DNA of 64,000 nt, taken from positions 62,001 through 126,000 of the forward strand of contig JABCYZ010000003.1 in NCBI GenBank assembly GCA_013289955.1, in the 5' to 3' direction. The stretch comes from Acidobacteriota bacterium. GTDB taxonomy: Bacteria > Acidobacteriota > Terriglobia > Acidiferrales > UBA7541. This document shows positions 39,571-49,189 of this stretch, piece after piece. Positions within the stretch are counted from its first letter, which is position 1. Every line of letters begins with the position of its first letter. Both the position numbers and the translations under genes were made by a program. The notes below the pieces were generated by a model. That model was not told where the DNA came from and ran no database searches. It worked only from the letters and a program-made list of their open reading frames with translations.

Positions 39571-40650
39571 TTGGCGGCACAAGTGAAACTTACAGCCATG
39601 GCCAAAGCGGCGGGCTGCGCGGCAAAATTGAATCCCGCGGCGCTCGACGCCGTCTTGCGCAAACTCCCGCGCCAAACGGATCCAAATGTTCTCGTGGGCT
39701 TTGACACCAACGACGACGCCGGAGTTTATCTCCTCGGCGAAAGCCTCGCGCTGGTCCAGACCGTCGATTTTTTCACGCCGATCGTCGATGACCCGTTTCT
39801 GTTCGGACAGATCGCCGCTGCCAACGCCCTCAGCGACGTCTACGCCATGGGCGGCAGGCCCGTTTCGTCTTTATCGATCGTCGGCTTTCCCGAAAAGGGG
39901 GACCTCGGGATCCTCGAGCAAATCATTCGCGGCGGCCTCGCCAAAATGAACGAAGCCAAATGCAGCGTGATTGGCGGGCATTCCATCCGCAATGAAGACA
40001 TGCTCTTCGGCTACGCGGTTACGGGTCTGATCGACCCGGATCGCGTCTGGCGGAACGTCGGAGCAAAGCCCGGTGACGCGCTTCTCTTCACGAAGCCGCT
40101 CGGAACCGGCGTCATTACGACCGCTCTGAAAAAAGATCGCGCCACACCGGAATCGCTCGCTTCAGCGGTTACGGCCATGAGCGCACTTAACGAGTCTGCC
40201 GCATCGGCTCTCCGGGAGGTCGCCCAAAACGCGCAGGCCGCAAAACCGATTCACGCCGTCACCGACGTGACCGGCTTCAGTCTTCTCGGCCACGCGCGCG
40301 AGATGGCGCTTGGCGACCCGGCACACGGCCTCGAGCCGGTCTCCTTCGAAATCGATCACACCGCTTTCTCTTATTTTCCCGGCGCCGTCGAAGCCGCACG
40401 CGAAGGCCATCTCTCCGGCGGCCTCAGAAATAACCGCGCCTTTGTGGGTGATTGCGCCACGTTCGAATCAGGCGTCCCCGCTGAATTTCAGGACCTGCTT
40501 TTTGATCCGCAAACGTCCGGCGGTTTCCTCGTCGCCATCGCAGACGATCACGCGGACACCGCCCTGGGGGCCTTCGCGCGCCACGGCGTCGCCGCCCGCC
40601 GCGTCGGCCGCGTCATCCAGAAAACGGCTCCCTTGATCAGGGTTCGCTAA
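39571..40650 (+). CDS. selD: Selenide, water dikinase SelD
   Basis: The 359-residue enzyme makes selenophosphate from selenide and ATP, the selenium donor for selenocysteine and selenouridine. The active site is KAAGCAAK with Cys16 and Lys19; Cys is present rather than selenocysteine, and the second Cys of the E. coli GCGCK motif is Ala. The glycine-rich loop is DTNDDAGVY and the ATP region is TVDFFTPIVDDPFLFG. The start is TTG 39571 with GAGGTG at the right distance. No selA or selB is in the window. Confidence 0.93.
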   Translation: MAAQVKLTAMAKAAGCAAKLNPAALDAVLRKLPRQTDPNVLVGFDTNDDAGVYLLGESLALVQTVDFFTPIVDDPFLFGQIAAANALSDVYAMGGRPVSSLSIVGFPEKGDLGILEQIIRGGLAKMNEAKCSVIGGHSIRNEDMLFGYAVTGLIDPDRVWRNVGAKPGDALLFTKPLGTGVITTALKKDRATPESLASAVTAMSALNESAASALREVAQNAQAAKPIHAVTDVTGFSLLGHAREMALGDPAHGLEPVSFEIDHTAFSYFPGAVEAAREGHLSGGLRNNRAFVGDCATFESGVPAEFQDLLFDPQTSGGFLVAIADDHADTALGAFARHGVAARRVGRVIQKTAPLIRVR

Positions 40651-40724
40651 AACTGTAGTTTTTTCCCGCCGAAGTATCAGGCAGAATGCTGCGTCTCGGT
40701 GGAAAGGCATCCTGGCTCGGACGA

Positions 40725-41906
40725 ATGGACACGATTACTCACGGCATCGCCGGCGCACTCATCAGTAAAGTGGTCTTCCGGGGCGAGGACATGCTCAGCG
40801 CGAAGCCCATGAATCGCGCGCGGATCATTACCTGGTCGCTGATGCTCGGCGCGATTTTTCCGGATTCCGACATCCTGCGCGACTGGTTTTCGAGCGACCA
40901 GATGCTCATCGTGACGTGGCACCGCAGCATCACGCATTCGCTGGTGTGCATGCCGTTCTTTGCGCTGGCTCTCGCCGCGATCACGCGCTGGGTCGCGCGC
41001 TGGCGCAAATGGGACGCGCCATCCTTCCTGGCTTTGGCGGGAATTTACGCCGCCGGGATTCTCAGCCACATTTTTCTGGACCTGGTCACCACGTTCGGCA
41101 CCATGATTTGGTCTCCCGTAAAATGGTCGCGTCCCGCCTGGGACTTGATCTTCATCATCGACTTCACGTTCACGGCGCTTCTCTTGTGTCCGCAAATCCT
41201 CGCCTGGGTCTACCGACAAGCCGAAGGCCTCAAGAATCGCGCGATTATCACTTGGTCCGTCCTCGTGCTGGCTTCGCTCGGCGCGGCGGCGCTGCTGAAA
41301 ATTGTCGGCGCGCCGATTTCTGCACAAACGGCCCTCACCATCATCCTGATTTTGGCGGTGGTTTTTCTTCTCCCCGCTCTTGGTTTCAGAGGCCTCCGCG
41401 TCCCCTACGCCACCTGGAATCGCGCTGGCCTCGGCGCAGCCCTTCTCTACCTTGCCGCAGCCTTCTACGCCCATCGCGTGGCTTTCGAACGCGTGGAAAA
41501 ATTCGCGTCGCTCCTCGAACTCCAGGTGCAATCTCTCGGCGCGCTTCCGCTGCCTCCGTCGCTCTGGCATTGGGACGGTCTCGTCAATACGCCCCAGGGC
41601 GTCTATGAAGTCCGCCTCGATCTGAGCGAACCCGCCGGCCTCGCTCCGATCGAGCATCGCTACTATCCGGATGCCCTTCCCAATCCATATATCGACGCCG
41701 CCAAACGCCTGCCCGAGGTCCGACAAGTTCTGTGGTTTTCGCGTTTTCCCCTCACACGTTTTCACAAGGAAGGAAATGACGCCATCGTTGAGTTCTCCGA
41801 CCTGCGCTTTCCCCAAGTGCAGAAAGATCGTCCTGCTTCTTTTACATACCGCGTAAAAATGGATGAGTCCGGCCGGATTATTTCAAAAGGTTGGGTGCGG
41901 GAGTAA
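40725..41906 (+). CDS. YdjM-like metal-dependent membrane hydrolase
   Basis: The 393-residue protein begins with the family motif MDTITHGIAGALISK; an upstream ATG at 40686 would add 13 residues. It has conserved His residues in DTITHG, HRSITHS and HIFLDLVTTFGT, and about six membrane helices (WSLMLGAIFPDS, VLVLASLGAAALLKIV, LTIILILAVVFLLPALGF). A soluble C-terminal domain of about 100 residues follows. The DUF457/YdjM family is annotated as metal-dependent hydrolases, some SOS-linked, but their reaction is not established. It follows selD by about 75 bases. Confidence 0.8.
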   Translation: MDTITHGIAGALISKVVFRGEDMLSAKPMNRARIITWSLMLGAIFPDSDILRDWFSSDQMLIVTWHRSITHSLVCMPFFALALAAITRWVARWRKWDAPSFLALAGIYAAGILSHIFLDLVTTFGTMIWSPVKWSRPAWDLIFIIDFTFTALLLCPQILAWVYRQAEGLKNRAIITWSVLVLASLGAAALLKIVGAPISAQTALTIILILAVVFLLPALGFRGLRVPYATWNRAGLGAALLYLAAAFYAHRVAFERVEKFASLLELQVQSLGALPLPPSLWHWDGLVNTPQGVYEVRLDLSEPAGLAPIEHRYYPDALPNPYIDAAKRLPEVRQVLWFSRFPLTRFHKEGNDAIVEFSDLRFPQVQKDRPASFTYRVKMDESGRIISKGWVRE

Positions 41907-41945
41907 AGAGGTCCGGCTCCAGAGCAACTGCCGAGAGGCGAGGAA

Positions 41946-42467
41946 CTACTTGGCTTTGGCGGGATGAATCACCACTTGACGCTCTTCGCCCATGCCGACG
42001 CTTTCCGTGCGCACGCCGGGCATATCTTTCAGCGCAAGATGCACGATGCGCCGTTCGCGGGAGGACATGGGATTCAGCCGGAACGGCTGGCGGGAACTCT
42101 CCACGCGTTCGGCAGCGACGCGCGCCGTCATGCGCAGCTCTTCAAAGCGCAATGCCCGGTAGCCGCCGCTATCCAGGTGAATTTTTTCGTGGTAGGTGGG
42201 CTCGAGCCGCAGCGCGCGAAACGCCAGATGCTCAAAGGCCTTAAGAACTTCTCCGTTGCGCTCGAGCAAAATCTCCTTGTCACGCCCGTCGAGATCGGCA
42301 ATCACTTCCGCTCCACCCGAAGCGTCCGTCGCCGGCGTATCCGAGGGTTGCACCTCGACCTTCAGGTCGAGTCCGGACACACGCACAATCTCTTCCAGAA
42401 ATTTTCGCAAAGCCTCGGCGGCTGCCGGCCGGTCGAGTTTGCCGTCCCGGATAAGGTCCTGTCCCAT
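41946..42467 (-). CDS. jag: Jag/KhpB RNA-binding protein (KH and R3H domains)
   Basis: The 173-residue protein has a KH-like region (DLDGRDKEILLERNGEVLKAFEHLA) at about 60-110 and an R3H domain near the C-terminus (NPMSSRERRIVHLALKDMPGVRTES). The N-terminal jag_N domain present in many members is missing. Jag/KhpB binds RNA and affects cell-wall elongation and division in Gram-positive bacteria. It is the last gene of the rpmH-rnpA-yidD-yidC-jag cluster on the - strand. Confidence 0.88.
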   Translation of the reverse strand: MGQDLIRDGKLDRPAAAEALRKFLEEIVRVSGLDLKVEVQPSDTPATDASGGAEVIADLDGRDKEILLERNGEVLKAFEHLAFRALRLEPTYHEKIHLDSGGYRALRFEELRMTARVAAERVESSRQPFRLNPMSSRERRIVHLALKDMPGVRTESVGMGEERQVVIHPAKAK

Positions 42468-42525
42468 GGCCCCCCGTCAAATCTTGGTACCGCTCGCGGG
42501 CGTGCAGCGAGTTTTCCAGAACGTT

Positions 42526-44361
42526 CTATTTCTTCCCGCGCGAAATCTGTTTGGCCGCCGCCGGCGCAGGATGCGTCCTGTTCAAATACCACTGCTGCAC
42601 GATACCGACCAGGCTGCTGGTGAGAATATACAACGCCAGTCCGCTCGAAAACGGGAAAATAATGAAGCTGCCGGCAAACATGATGGGCATGATCTTCATC
42701 ATCTGCTGCTGCTGAGGATCGGCCGCGGTCATCGGGGTCATTTTCGAAACCAGGTACATCGAAACGCCCACCACGACCGGCAAAACGTAATAAGGATCTT
42801 TCGCCGCCAGGTCGTTGATCCACAGCCAATGCGCGTGCCGCAATTCGATGGCACCGCGCAGCGCGCTATTTAACCCGAACCAGATCGGCATCTGCAGAAA
42901 CATCTGGAAGCAGCCGCCCACAGGGTTGATCCCCTCGCGGCTGTAAATCGCCATCACTTCCTTGTTCATCTCCTGCTTTTTCGGGTCGTTCAGCTTGTAC
43001 TTCTTGTATCTTTCCTGAATGGCTTTGATTTCCGGCGCAACACGCTGCATCTTCAGCGTCGTTTTGTAGCTCGAGATCCGCAGCGGGAAAAGCAGCATGT
43101 TGATGACGAGCGTCATTACGATGATGGCCCAGCCGTAACCGTGGATGTACTTATGCAGCCATTTCAGCCCGTGGAACAGCGGTTCGGCGATGAACTCGAG
43201 AAATCCAAAGTTCACGAGGGACTGCAGCGGAGGCTTTAGCGCCTTCAGGTCGTCGTAGTCTTTCGGCCCCACGTAAACCCGGAAGGCCAGCGGCTCTGCT
43301 GACGTTGCCGCCGCCACTTCAGAAACCGGCTCCTGCTCCTCTTTCCCGTCTTTCTGAACGGTGCGCAGTACTTTCCAGTAGCGCGTTTCTATCGAGCCGG
43401 AGGCGATGCCGTTCACGGGCAGAAAGGCTGCCGCAAAATAGCGGTCCTCGATTCCCGCGAAATCCTTGCCCCCCATCCAAACGCCCGGACCCCATTTTTC
43501 CGGTCCTTCGAGTTTCTTGTAGGGCAGATCCGTCAGCTTGCCGCCTTCGTTGTAAAAGGTGAATGTGGTATCCACGGGCGCCGGATTCTGCACCGTGGGA
43601 TCGCCGAACCCGCCCAGCCACGCCACACCGGTTTTGACGGGCGCGCCGTTGAACTTGGCGGCCGTTTCCACGCGCACCACGTAGGAATCGTCAAACCGGA
43701 ACGTTTTTCTGACTTCGAGGTGTCCGTCGCTCCAAACGAAGGCGAGTTCCGCCGGTGCCTTCAGTGGATTTGACGGAAGACCGGCGTAGTGCGCCGCGAG
43801 GTCTTCCGGGTGAACGCCTGGCTCCGGAACCCCTGCCATGTACAGCGCCGTGTTCGCCTGCGCCTCCAGTTGCGGATCGTCGAGCACCAGCGAAAACGGC
43901 CACCCGCCCACCTGCGCCGCGGCTTCCGGATGCACCACGTCGAGCACCCGTTGCGGTTTCGAGTCATCCTTGTATTTCTTCAGCTGCCAGCTCTTCACCA
44001 CACCGCCGCGATTGGAAAACTCCACGCGGTAAAGTTCGTTCTCGACGACGATATTTGGCTCTTCCTTCGCGGCCGTCGGAGGCATCGCTGCCGCGTTTGA
44101 AGGCGCAATCCCCGTGGCCACTCCGGCCGGACCCGCACTGCTGGGTTTCGCTGCCGCCCCGGGAGTGGTGGAAGAAGGCGAAGCGGCTGGATTCACCGCC
44201 GCTGGCGCGGTTATCGCCGTCCTATTCGCTTGCGGCAGATTCGCCGGCGGTTTCGGCGCAAAAAACTTGGCCCACAGCAAAATCACCGCCATCGAAAGTA
44301 TCGAGGCGATCAGAATGCGCATCTCGGAAGAGAGTTCTTTTTTCTTTTGCGGCTCGCTCAC
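42526..44361 (-). CDS. yidC: Membrane protein insertase YidC
   Basis: The 611-residue insertase has a membrane anchor at about 14-31 ([20 protein letters not shown]), an Ala/Pro-rich linker to about 95, a large periplasmic beta domain at about 96-370 and the conserved Oxa1-like core from about 390 ([21 protein letters not shown]) to the C-terminus. The core includes the [17 protein letters not shown] helix with the conserved Arg and a positively charged tail. It inserts membrane proteins alone or with SecYEG. The start overlaps the yidD stop (ATGA). The length is in the Gram-negative range. Confidence 0.95.
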   Translation of the reverse strand: MSEPQKKKELSSEMRILIASILSMAVILLWAKFFAPKPPANLPQANRTAITAPAAVNPAASPSSTTPGAAAKPSSAGPAGVATGIAPSNAAAMPPTAAKEEPNIVVENELYRVEFSNRGGVVKSWQLKKYKDDSKPQRVLDVVHPEAAAQVGGWPFSLVLDDPQLEAQANTALYMAGVPEPGVHPEDLAAHYAGLPSNPLKAPAELAFVWSDGHLEVRKTFRFDDSYVVRVETAAKFNGAPVKTGVAWLGGFGDPTVQNPAPVDTTFTFYNEGGKLTDLPYKKLEGPEKWGPGVWMGGKDFAGIEDRYFAAAFLPVNGIASGSIETRYWKVLRTVQKDGKEEQEPVSEVAAATSAEPLAFRVYVGPKDYDDLKALKPPLQSLVNFGFLEFIAEPLFHGLKWLHKYIHGYGWAIIVMTLVINMLLFPLRISSYKTTLKMQRVAPEIKAIQERYKKYKLNDPKKQEMNKEVMAIYSREGINPVGGCFQMFLQMPIWFGLNSALRGAIELRHAHWLWINDLAAKDPYYVLPVVVGVSMYLVSKMTPMTAADPQQQQMMKIMPIMFAGSFIIFPFSSGLALYILTSSLVGIVQQWYLNRTHPAPAAAKQISRGKK

Positions 44362-44654
44362 GAATGAGCCTCTCTGGAGCTAACGCCGGATCGCTTTGCG
44401 TCTTGCCCCATTCCGCTGGCACGCAGCGCCCGCGGCTCCATTTTTTCCGGCACCGGATCGTAGCCAAACTTCCGCGACAAGGGATGGCACCGCAACAGCC
44501 GCCCTAAACCCATCCATGACCCCCGCATCACGCCGAACCGCTCAATCGCTTCATACGTATACCTCGAGCAGGTCGGCTCAAACCGGCAACTCCCCGCAAA
44601 CAGGATCGACAAATACACCTTATATATACGCAGCGCCCCGAGCGCCGCTTTCAC
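44358..44654 (-). CDS. yidD: Membrane protein insertion efficiency factor YidD
   Basis: The 98-residue protein has the YidD core [35 protein letters not shown] with the conserved Cys residues, then [22 protein letters not shown] use GTG 44654 with GGAAG upstream; a TTG at 44747 that overlaps the rnpA stop is an alternative that would couple translation. YidD helps insertion near SecYEG/YidC. It overlaps yidC by four bases. The C-terminal 25 residues after the core are polar and variable. Confidence 0.88.
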   Translation of the reverse strand: MKAALGALRIYKVYLSILFAGSCRFEPTCSRYTYEAIERFGVMRGSWMGLGRLLRCHPLSRKFGYDPVPEKMEPRALRASGMGQDAKRSGVSSREAHS

Positions 44655-44743
44655 ACCAGCGGATTGCTTCCGGGCGGCCGGGGGTGGCAGAGCCAGCCTC
44701 GCTTCTTCTCCCGCGTTGTCTTTGATGTTTGTCAACGCCGCAC

Positions 44744-45046
44744 TCAAACGCTTTTGATCAATCGCACCAAATCCGCGGTCAAGGCCACGAACTCCGCCCG
44801 CGCCACACTGCTCTTCGGATGAATCACGATGTCCCATCCCGCAGCTATTTCCGAACGATGGCAGCGCACGATTTCTCGAACGCGCCGCCGGATGCGGTTG
44901 CGCACTACCGCGCCTCCCAGCGCCTTTTTAATGCTGAAGCCGAAGCGGCTCACCGGCATTTGGTTGGCGCGGAAAAAAACTGTGAAGTGGGAACTGGAGC
45001 GGCGCTTCCCGGCGCGGTACACGGCATCGAACTCTCCGCGCCGCAC
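44744..45046 (-). CDS. rnpA: Ribonuclease P protein component
   Basis: The 100-residue protein binds RNase P RNA and aids tRNA 5' processing. It has [17 protein letters not shown] at the N-terminus and the basic RNR motif region [17 protein letters not shown] near residue 48. The start is GTG 45046, but codons directly upstream read FPREARL, which matches the usual RnpA N-terminus. The real start may therefore be further up at a non-standard codon such as CTG 45073, since no ATG, GTG or TTG is there. It is 37 bases after rpmH. Confidence 0.93.
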   Translation of the reverse strand: MRRGEFDAVYRAGKRRSSSHFTVFFRANQMPVSRFGFSIKKALGGAVVRNRIRRRVREIVRCHRSEIAAGWDIVIHPKSSVARAEFVALTADLVRLIKSV

Positions 45047-45083
45047 CAGCCGCGCCTCGCGCGGAAATTCCAGAAGCCCGGGA

Positions 45084-45224
45084 CTACTCGGGCGTGAGGC
45101 GATGGCGTCCCTTCTTGCGGCGTGCCGCCAGAACCCTGCGACCGCCTACGGTCTTCATGCGCGCGCGGAATCCGTGCGTCTTCGCGCGGCGCCGTTTCCG
45201 CGGTTGATATGTGCGCTTTGGCAA
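45084..45224 (-). CDS. rpmH: 50S ribosomal protein L34
   Basis: This 46-residue, very basic protein matches L34 along its length: [20 protein letters not shown] then [20 protein letters not shown]. It starts at TTG 45224 with GGGGG six bases upstream, because no ATG is in position. It opens the rpmH-rnpA-yidD-yidC-jag cluster and has a good promoter about 110 bases upstream. L34 is part of the large ribosomal subunit. Confidence 0.96.
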   Translation of the reverse strand: MPKRTYQPRKRRRAKTHGFRARMKTVGGRRVLAARRKKGRHRLTPE

Positions 45225-45573
45225 AGCAATCCCCCTTTAGTTGCGCGGCCTCACGTTCACATAAATGCGGCCGGTTCTCCCTGTAAACACAAAGCGACCG
45301 TCAAGCCGCCCAAGCGACAGGTATCGAATTTATAAGTGTAGTCGACCCTTGCGCGCAGGGTCAAGAAAACCAGGGGGTAGCTTATAGGGCGGGGAAAAGT
45401 GATACACCCTCTCGCACTCGGGGTTTTTGACTCGGGTCGAGGGAGCCGACATTGTTATGAAATCGAGTGCCGCGACGGTTCGCTTCCAGTACCTCCTCGA
45501 ACGCGGTTGCAGGATAACTTCCGTGTAGCCGACCACTCAGAACCCGATCCGCTATGTCTCACAAGCATATCCA
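45225..45573. other. Divergent intergenic region between rpmH and the PadR gene
   Basis: About 350 bases hold the rpmH promoter on the - strand and, at the right end, the padR promoter and operator. Nothing else is recognised. No DnaA-box cluster is visible here, although in many bacteria dnaA and oriC lie next to rpmH. Confidence 0.5.
45335..45364 (-). promoter_or_regulatory. Sigma-70 promoter of the rpmH cluster
   Basis: On the - strand TTGACC (45364-45359) is followed after 18 bases by TACACT (45340-45335), with TATAAA directly behind. It predicts a leader of about 105 bases before rpmH. Confidence 0.55.
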
Positions 45574-45603
45574 TTGACGTTCTATCCATAGACAATCTAT
45601 GAT
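45574..45603 (+). promoter_or_regulatory. PadR promoter with overlapping operator-like repeats
   Basis: TTGACG (45574-45579) and TATGAT (45598-45603) lie 18 bases apart. The spacer consists of alternating half-sites: TCTAT-CC-ATAGA at 45581-45592 and CATAGA-CAA-TCTATG at 45587-45601. A bound dimer would block RNA polymerase, so autorepression by PadR is likely. The predicted transcript starts at about 45610. Confidence 0.55.
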
Positions 45604-45610
45604 AAAACCT

Positions 45611-45952
45611 ATGCCCAAGAAGCCCGAGTTATTGCCTGGAACGCTCGACATGCTGATCCTGAAGACGCTGGCGCGAATCCCGCTGCACGGATACGGTATC
45701 GCGCTTTCCATTAAACGGCTTTCGAGCGATGTCCTGACGGTCGAAGAAGGTTCGCTCTATCCTGCATTGCAGCGGTTATTGGTGCACGGTTGGGTGAAGG
45801 CCGAGTGGAAGATGACGGAGACGAATCGTCGCGCGCGTTTCTATACGCTGACGGCAGCGGGCCGCAAGCAGTTGGGCGCCGAGTTGTCCCAATTTGAGCA
45901 GATGATTACGGCGATTGGACGCGTTTTGAGTGACGCAAACGAAGAGGTCTAG
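45611..45952 (+). CDS. PadR-family transcriptional regulator 1
   Basis: The 113-residue winged-helix protein has the PadR pattern LLPGTLDMLILKTLARIPLHGYGIA, VEEGSLYPALQRLLVHGWV and RRARFYTLTAAGRKQL. It lacks a long C-terminal dimer domain, as in the group linked to acidobacterial permeases. I start at ATG 45611 because the promoter would begin the RNA there; no ribosome site precedes this ATG or the one at 45599, so the mRNA may be leaderless. It ends directly before the permease ATG and probably controls it. Confidence 0.88.
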   Translation: MPKKPELLPGTLDMLILKTLARIPLHGYGIALSIKRLSSDVLTVEEGSLYPALQRLLVHGWVKAEWKMTETNRRARFYTLTAAGRKQLGAELSQFEQMITAIGRVLSDANEEV

Positions 45953-48604
45953 ATGATGAATATCATCACCGGATTCCTGAGGCGAGTACGGATTTTCTTC
46001 AGGCGCGAGCGGTTTGTGCGCGAATTGGATGAGGAAATGGCATTCCATCGCGAGCAGACGGAGAAAGAATGGATGGCGGAGGGAATGACGCCGAAAGGCG
46101 CGCATTACGCGGCGATGCGGCAGTTCGGAAATGCGACGAAGTTGAAGGAGGAAAGCCACGACGTAGTAGCGTTTCAGGTCGAGACAGTGGGACAAGATGT
46201 GCGTTTCGCCATGCGGCAAGGGGCAAAAAATCCCGGACTGGCGTTGACCGCGGTGCTGATTCTTGCGATGGGCATGGGCGTGAGTGTGGCTATTTTCGGT
46301 TTCGTGGACGCAGCTTTGCTGCAACCTCTTCCCTACGCAAATCCCAACCGGCTGGTGTCGGTGAACGAAAGCAATATTTCGGAACAATGGCCGCTGTCGT
46401 ATCCGGACTACCTGGATTGGAAGCGGATGAACCGTTCCTTAAGCTCGCTCGAAGTGTATAGCCAGGCGGGCTATCTACTGCGCACGCACGGCGTCGTAGA
46501 GCCGGTGCATGCGGCGCGCGTGAGCAGCGGGTTCTTCCGAACGCTCGGTGTGCGTCCTATGCTGGGGCGCGATTTTTATCCGGATGAGGACCGGCCTGGC
46601 GGGCCAAACGTTCTGCTGCTGAGTTATGGCGCCTGGCTGCACCATTTCGGTGCACGGCAAGATATAACGGGCCAGACCGTGGACCTCGATAACGCAGCTT
46701 ATACCGTCATCGGAGTACTCCCCCGTAGTTTTTCGTTCGGACCAGGCAGCAATGCGGAGTTCTGGGTTCCTATCAACAGTTTTAGTCCTCACGAGAAGAT
46801 GCGAAATTTTTATAATTTCTCGGGAATCGGACGGCTTCATGATGGCGTCGCCGTCGAGACAGCGCGGGCCGAACTGGCGGGTATCGCAAAGCAGCTCCTC
46901 GAACAATATGCGATAGCCCGGCCGCCGAACTTGAGTGCTGCCAGTGTCGTTTCACTCTCTGAAGTCATCGTCGGCGATGTGCGCCCCATTCTGCTGGCAT
47001 TGATGGGCGGGGCGGGCCTGCTGTTGCTGATCGCGTGCGTCAACGTCGCGAGCCTCGTGCTGGTGCGGTCGGAAAGCCGGAGACGCGAGATTGCGGTGAG
47101 GACGTCGCTCGGAGCGTCGTGGGGGCGACTGCTGCGGCAGTTTGCTACAGAAGGGCTACTGCTGGCGGGAGTGGGAAGCGCGGCAGGTGTGGTGGTGGCG
47201 AGCTGGCTGATGAAGCTTCTTGCGCGCATCGTACCGAAAGACATGGAAGCGAATATGCCGTTTCTGGGAGGTGCCGGACTAAATGCGCATACGATGGCAT
47301 TTACGATGATCATTGCGTTCCTGGCCGCCGTGCTGTTGGCTGCCGCTCCCGTGTTACGACTGACTTTCCAGCGGGTGCGTGATGGATTGAGTGACGGGGA
47401 TCGCGGCTCCGCCAGTCAGCTCTGGCAAAGGCTCGGAGCAAAGATGGTGATGGTGGAACTGGCAGTCGCGGTAGTGCTGCTCGCCGGTGCGGGCCTCTTG
47501 GGCCAGAGCTTTTACCTGCTGTTGCACGTGCGGTTGGGCTTCGATCCAGGCCATCTCGGGACCGTGCGAGTCATGGCTCCCGATACTGCGTACAAGGATG
47601 ATGAGCAGATCGTAGGACTTCAGCGTGAAATTGTTCGCCGCGTCTCGAGCCTGCCGGGGGTGGAGTCGGCGGGATTGACCAGCATGCTCCCGGCGCAATG
47701 CACCTGCGCTACAGACGATATCCAGGTCGAAGGGAGGCCGTTCCAAGGCCAACACAACGAAGTGGTTGAACGCCACGTGAGCCCGGAATATCTGTCCGCG
47801 CTCAAGGCGAAACTTTTGCGTGGCCGGCTGTTCAGCGATGCCGACGCCGCCGGCAGGCCCGGCGTGGCGGTGATCAGTGAAACATTGGCCCGGAAGTTTT
47901 TCCCGGGCGAAAACCCGCTTGGCCGCCGGATCACCAATGAGGAGGGCGGAAAGCCGTCGGCGTGGGAGATTGTTGGTGTAGCGGAAGACGTTCGCGAGGG
48001 ACCGTTGGACGCCGAGACCTGGCCCGCAGAGTATTTTCCCATCCAGCAGACCGGGGATCACGATTTCAGCCTGGCGGTGCGCACGCGACAAGAGGCCGAT
48101 GCGCTTCTGCCGGAACTGGTGCGCACTTTGCATCAGATTGATCCAAACCTCGGGATTTCCGATGAAATGACAATGAAGGAGCAGATTGAAAGCACGCAAA
48201 CGGCACTCTTGCACGAATTCTCGGCATGGTTGGTGGGCGGTTTCGCAGCGATGGCCCTGATTCTGGGCGTTTTTGGAGCGTATGGGGTGATCGCCTACTC
48301 CGTTAGTCAGCGGACGCGAGAGATTGGCATTCGCATGGCGCTGGGAGCCGAACGGAGTTCAATATATAGGCTCGTAATGCGGGAGGCGGAACGATTGACG
48401 GGCGCGGGACTGGCCATGGGACTGGTCTGCTCCCTGGGAGCATCTCTACTGACACGCAGCCTGTTGTTCGGCGTGGAGGCATGGGATCCGACGACGCTGG
48501 TCTGCGTAGCGGTATTGCTGGGGTTGGCATCGCTGGCGGCCAGTTTTCTGGCGGCCCGGCGCGCAGCATCCGTGAATCCAATGGATGCGTTACGATCTGA
48601 GTAG
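45953..48604 (+). CDS. ADOP-type ABC transporter permease 1 (MacB/FtsX-like, no ATPase)
   Basis: The 883-residue membrane protein has an N-terminal cytoplasmic helical region of about 75 residues (RRERFVRELDEEMAFHREQ), then two MacB_PCD/FtsX units. Each has one membrane helix, a large periplasmic domain (such as LSYPDYLDWKRMNRSLSSLE) and three more helices. The C-terminus reads SVSQRTREIGIRMALGAERSSI, typical of FtsX-like permeases. The organisation matches the acidobacterial duplicated orphan permease family. No ATPase or membrane-fusion gene is adjacent. The start directly abuts the PadR stop (TAGATG). Confidence 0.88.
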   Translation: MMNIITGFLRRVRIFFRRERFVRELDEEMAFHREQTEKEWMAEGMTPKGAHYAAMRQFGNATKLKEESHDVVAFQVETVGQDVRFAMRQGAKNPGLALTAVLILAMGMGVSVAIFGFVDAALLQPLPYANPNRLVSVNESNISEQWPLSYPDYLDWKRMNRSLSSLEVYSQAGYLLRTHGVVEPVHAARVSSGFFRTLGVRPMLGRDFYPDEDRPGGPNVLLLSYGAWLHHFGARQDITGQTVDLDNAAYTVIGVLPRSFSFGPGSNAEFWVPINSFSPHEKMRNFYNFSGIGRLHDGVAVETARAELAGIAKQLLEQYAIARPPNLSAASVVSLSEVIVGDVRPILLALMGGAGLLLLIACVNVASLVLVRSESRRREIAVRTSLGASWGRLLRQFATEGLLLAGVGSAAGVVVASWLMKLLARIVPKDMEANMPFLGGAGLNAHTMAFTMIIAFLAAVLLAAAPVLRLTFQRVRDGLSDGDRGSASQLWQRLGAKMVMVELAVAVVLLAGAGLLGQSFYLLLHVRLGFDPGHLGTVRVMAPDTAYKDDEQIVGLQREIVRRVSSLPGVESAGLTSMLPAQCTCATDDIQVEGRPFQGQHNEVVERHVSPEYLSALKAKLLRGRLFSDADAAGRPGVAVISETLARKFFPGENPLGRRITNEEGGKPSAWEIVGVAEDVREGPLDAETWPAEYFPIQQTGDHDFSLAVRTRQEADALLPELVRTLHQIDPNLGISDEMTMKEQIESTQTALLHEFSAWLVGGFAAMALILGVFGAYGVIAYSVSQRTREIGIRMALGAERSSIYRLVMREAERLTGAGLAMGLVCSLGASLLTRSLLFGVEAWDPTTLVCVAVLLGLASLAASFLAARRAASVNPMDALRSE

Positions 48605-48731
48605 CAATGCTGCAGTTTGCTCAATTTCATTTCTAAAGAATAGCCAAGGCAGGGGAAAGCACTCTAGCCGCATCGGCCAGGCTTACGGTCAGGTTTAATT
48701 GCGGCGTCCTTCAGGATCCGGATCCACTGGA

Positions 48732-48780
48732 TTTCTGGCTGCGCCCCGGAAGGGGCAGAGCAGCCGCCAGAAATATTCTT
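48732..48780 (+). terminator. Hairpin after permease 1
   Basis: TTTCTGGC (48732-48739) pairs with GCCAGAAA (48766-48773) with an inner GCCCC-GGAA-GGGGC hairpin, followed by TATTCTT. It may end the first PadR/permease transcript; the T-run is weak. Confidence 0.4.
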
Positions 48781-48838
48781 GTAATGGGAAAGAGATGGAG
48801 ACATACTCCCCTAAGAACCTTATGGGCAGGAACCCTCC

Positions 48839-49180
48839 ATGACACAGAAAAAGTCCGAAACGGGCGATCTCTTGCGCGACACACTCGACATGCTGATCCT
48901 GAAAACCCTGAGCCGCGGAGAGATGCACGGCTACGACATCGCGGAATACATCCACGAGCGAAGCGACCAGGTCCTGGGCGTCGAAGAAGGCGCCCTGTAT
49001 CCGGCGCTCCATCGCCTGGAGGTTCGCGGGCTGCTCGCGGCAGAGTGGGGCGCGTCGGACAACAACCGGCGGGCGAAGTATTACAGGCTGACGGCGGCGG
49101 GACGGAAACAGCTCGCGGAAGAAACAGCGTACTGGAAGCGCATGTCTTCGGCGATTGCGCGGATTCTGGAGCCTGCCTAA
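48839..49180 (+). CDS. PadR-family transcriptional regulator 2
   Basis: The 113-residue winged-helix protein resembles regulator 1 throughout (LLRDTLDMLILKTLSRGEMHGYDIA, VEEGALYPALHRLEVRGLL, RRAKYYRLTAAGRKQLAEE). It probably represses the permease gene nine bases downstream. The leader holds ATACTCCCCTAAG and TTATGG elements but no clear palindrome like that of regulator 1, so the two regulators likely read different sites. An AGGAA site precedes the ATG. Confidence 0.9.
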   Translation: MTQKKSETGDLLRDTLDMLILKTLSRGEMHGYDIAEYIHERSDQVLGVEEGALYPALHRLEVRGLLAAEWGASDNNRRAKYYRLTAAGRKQLAEETAYWKRMSSAIARILEPA

Positions 49181-49189
49181 GGAGGACCT

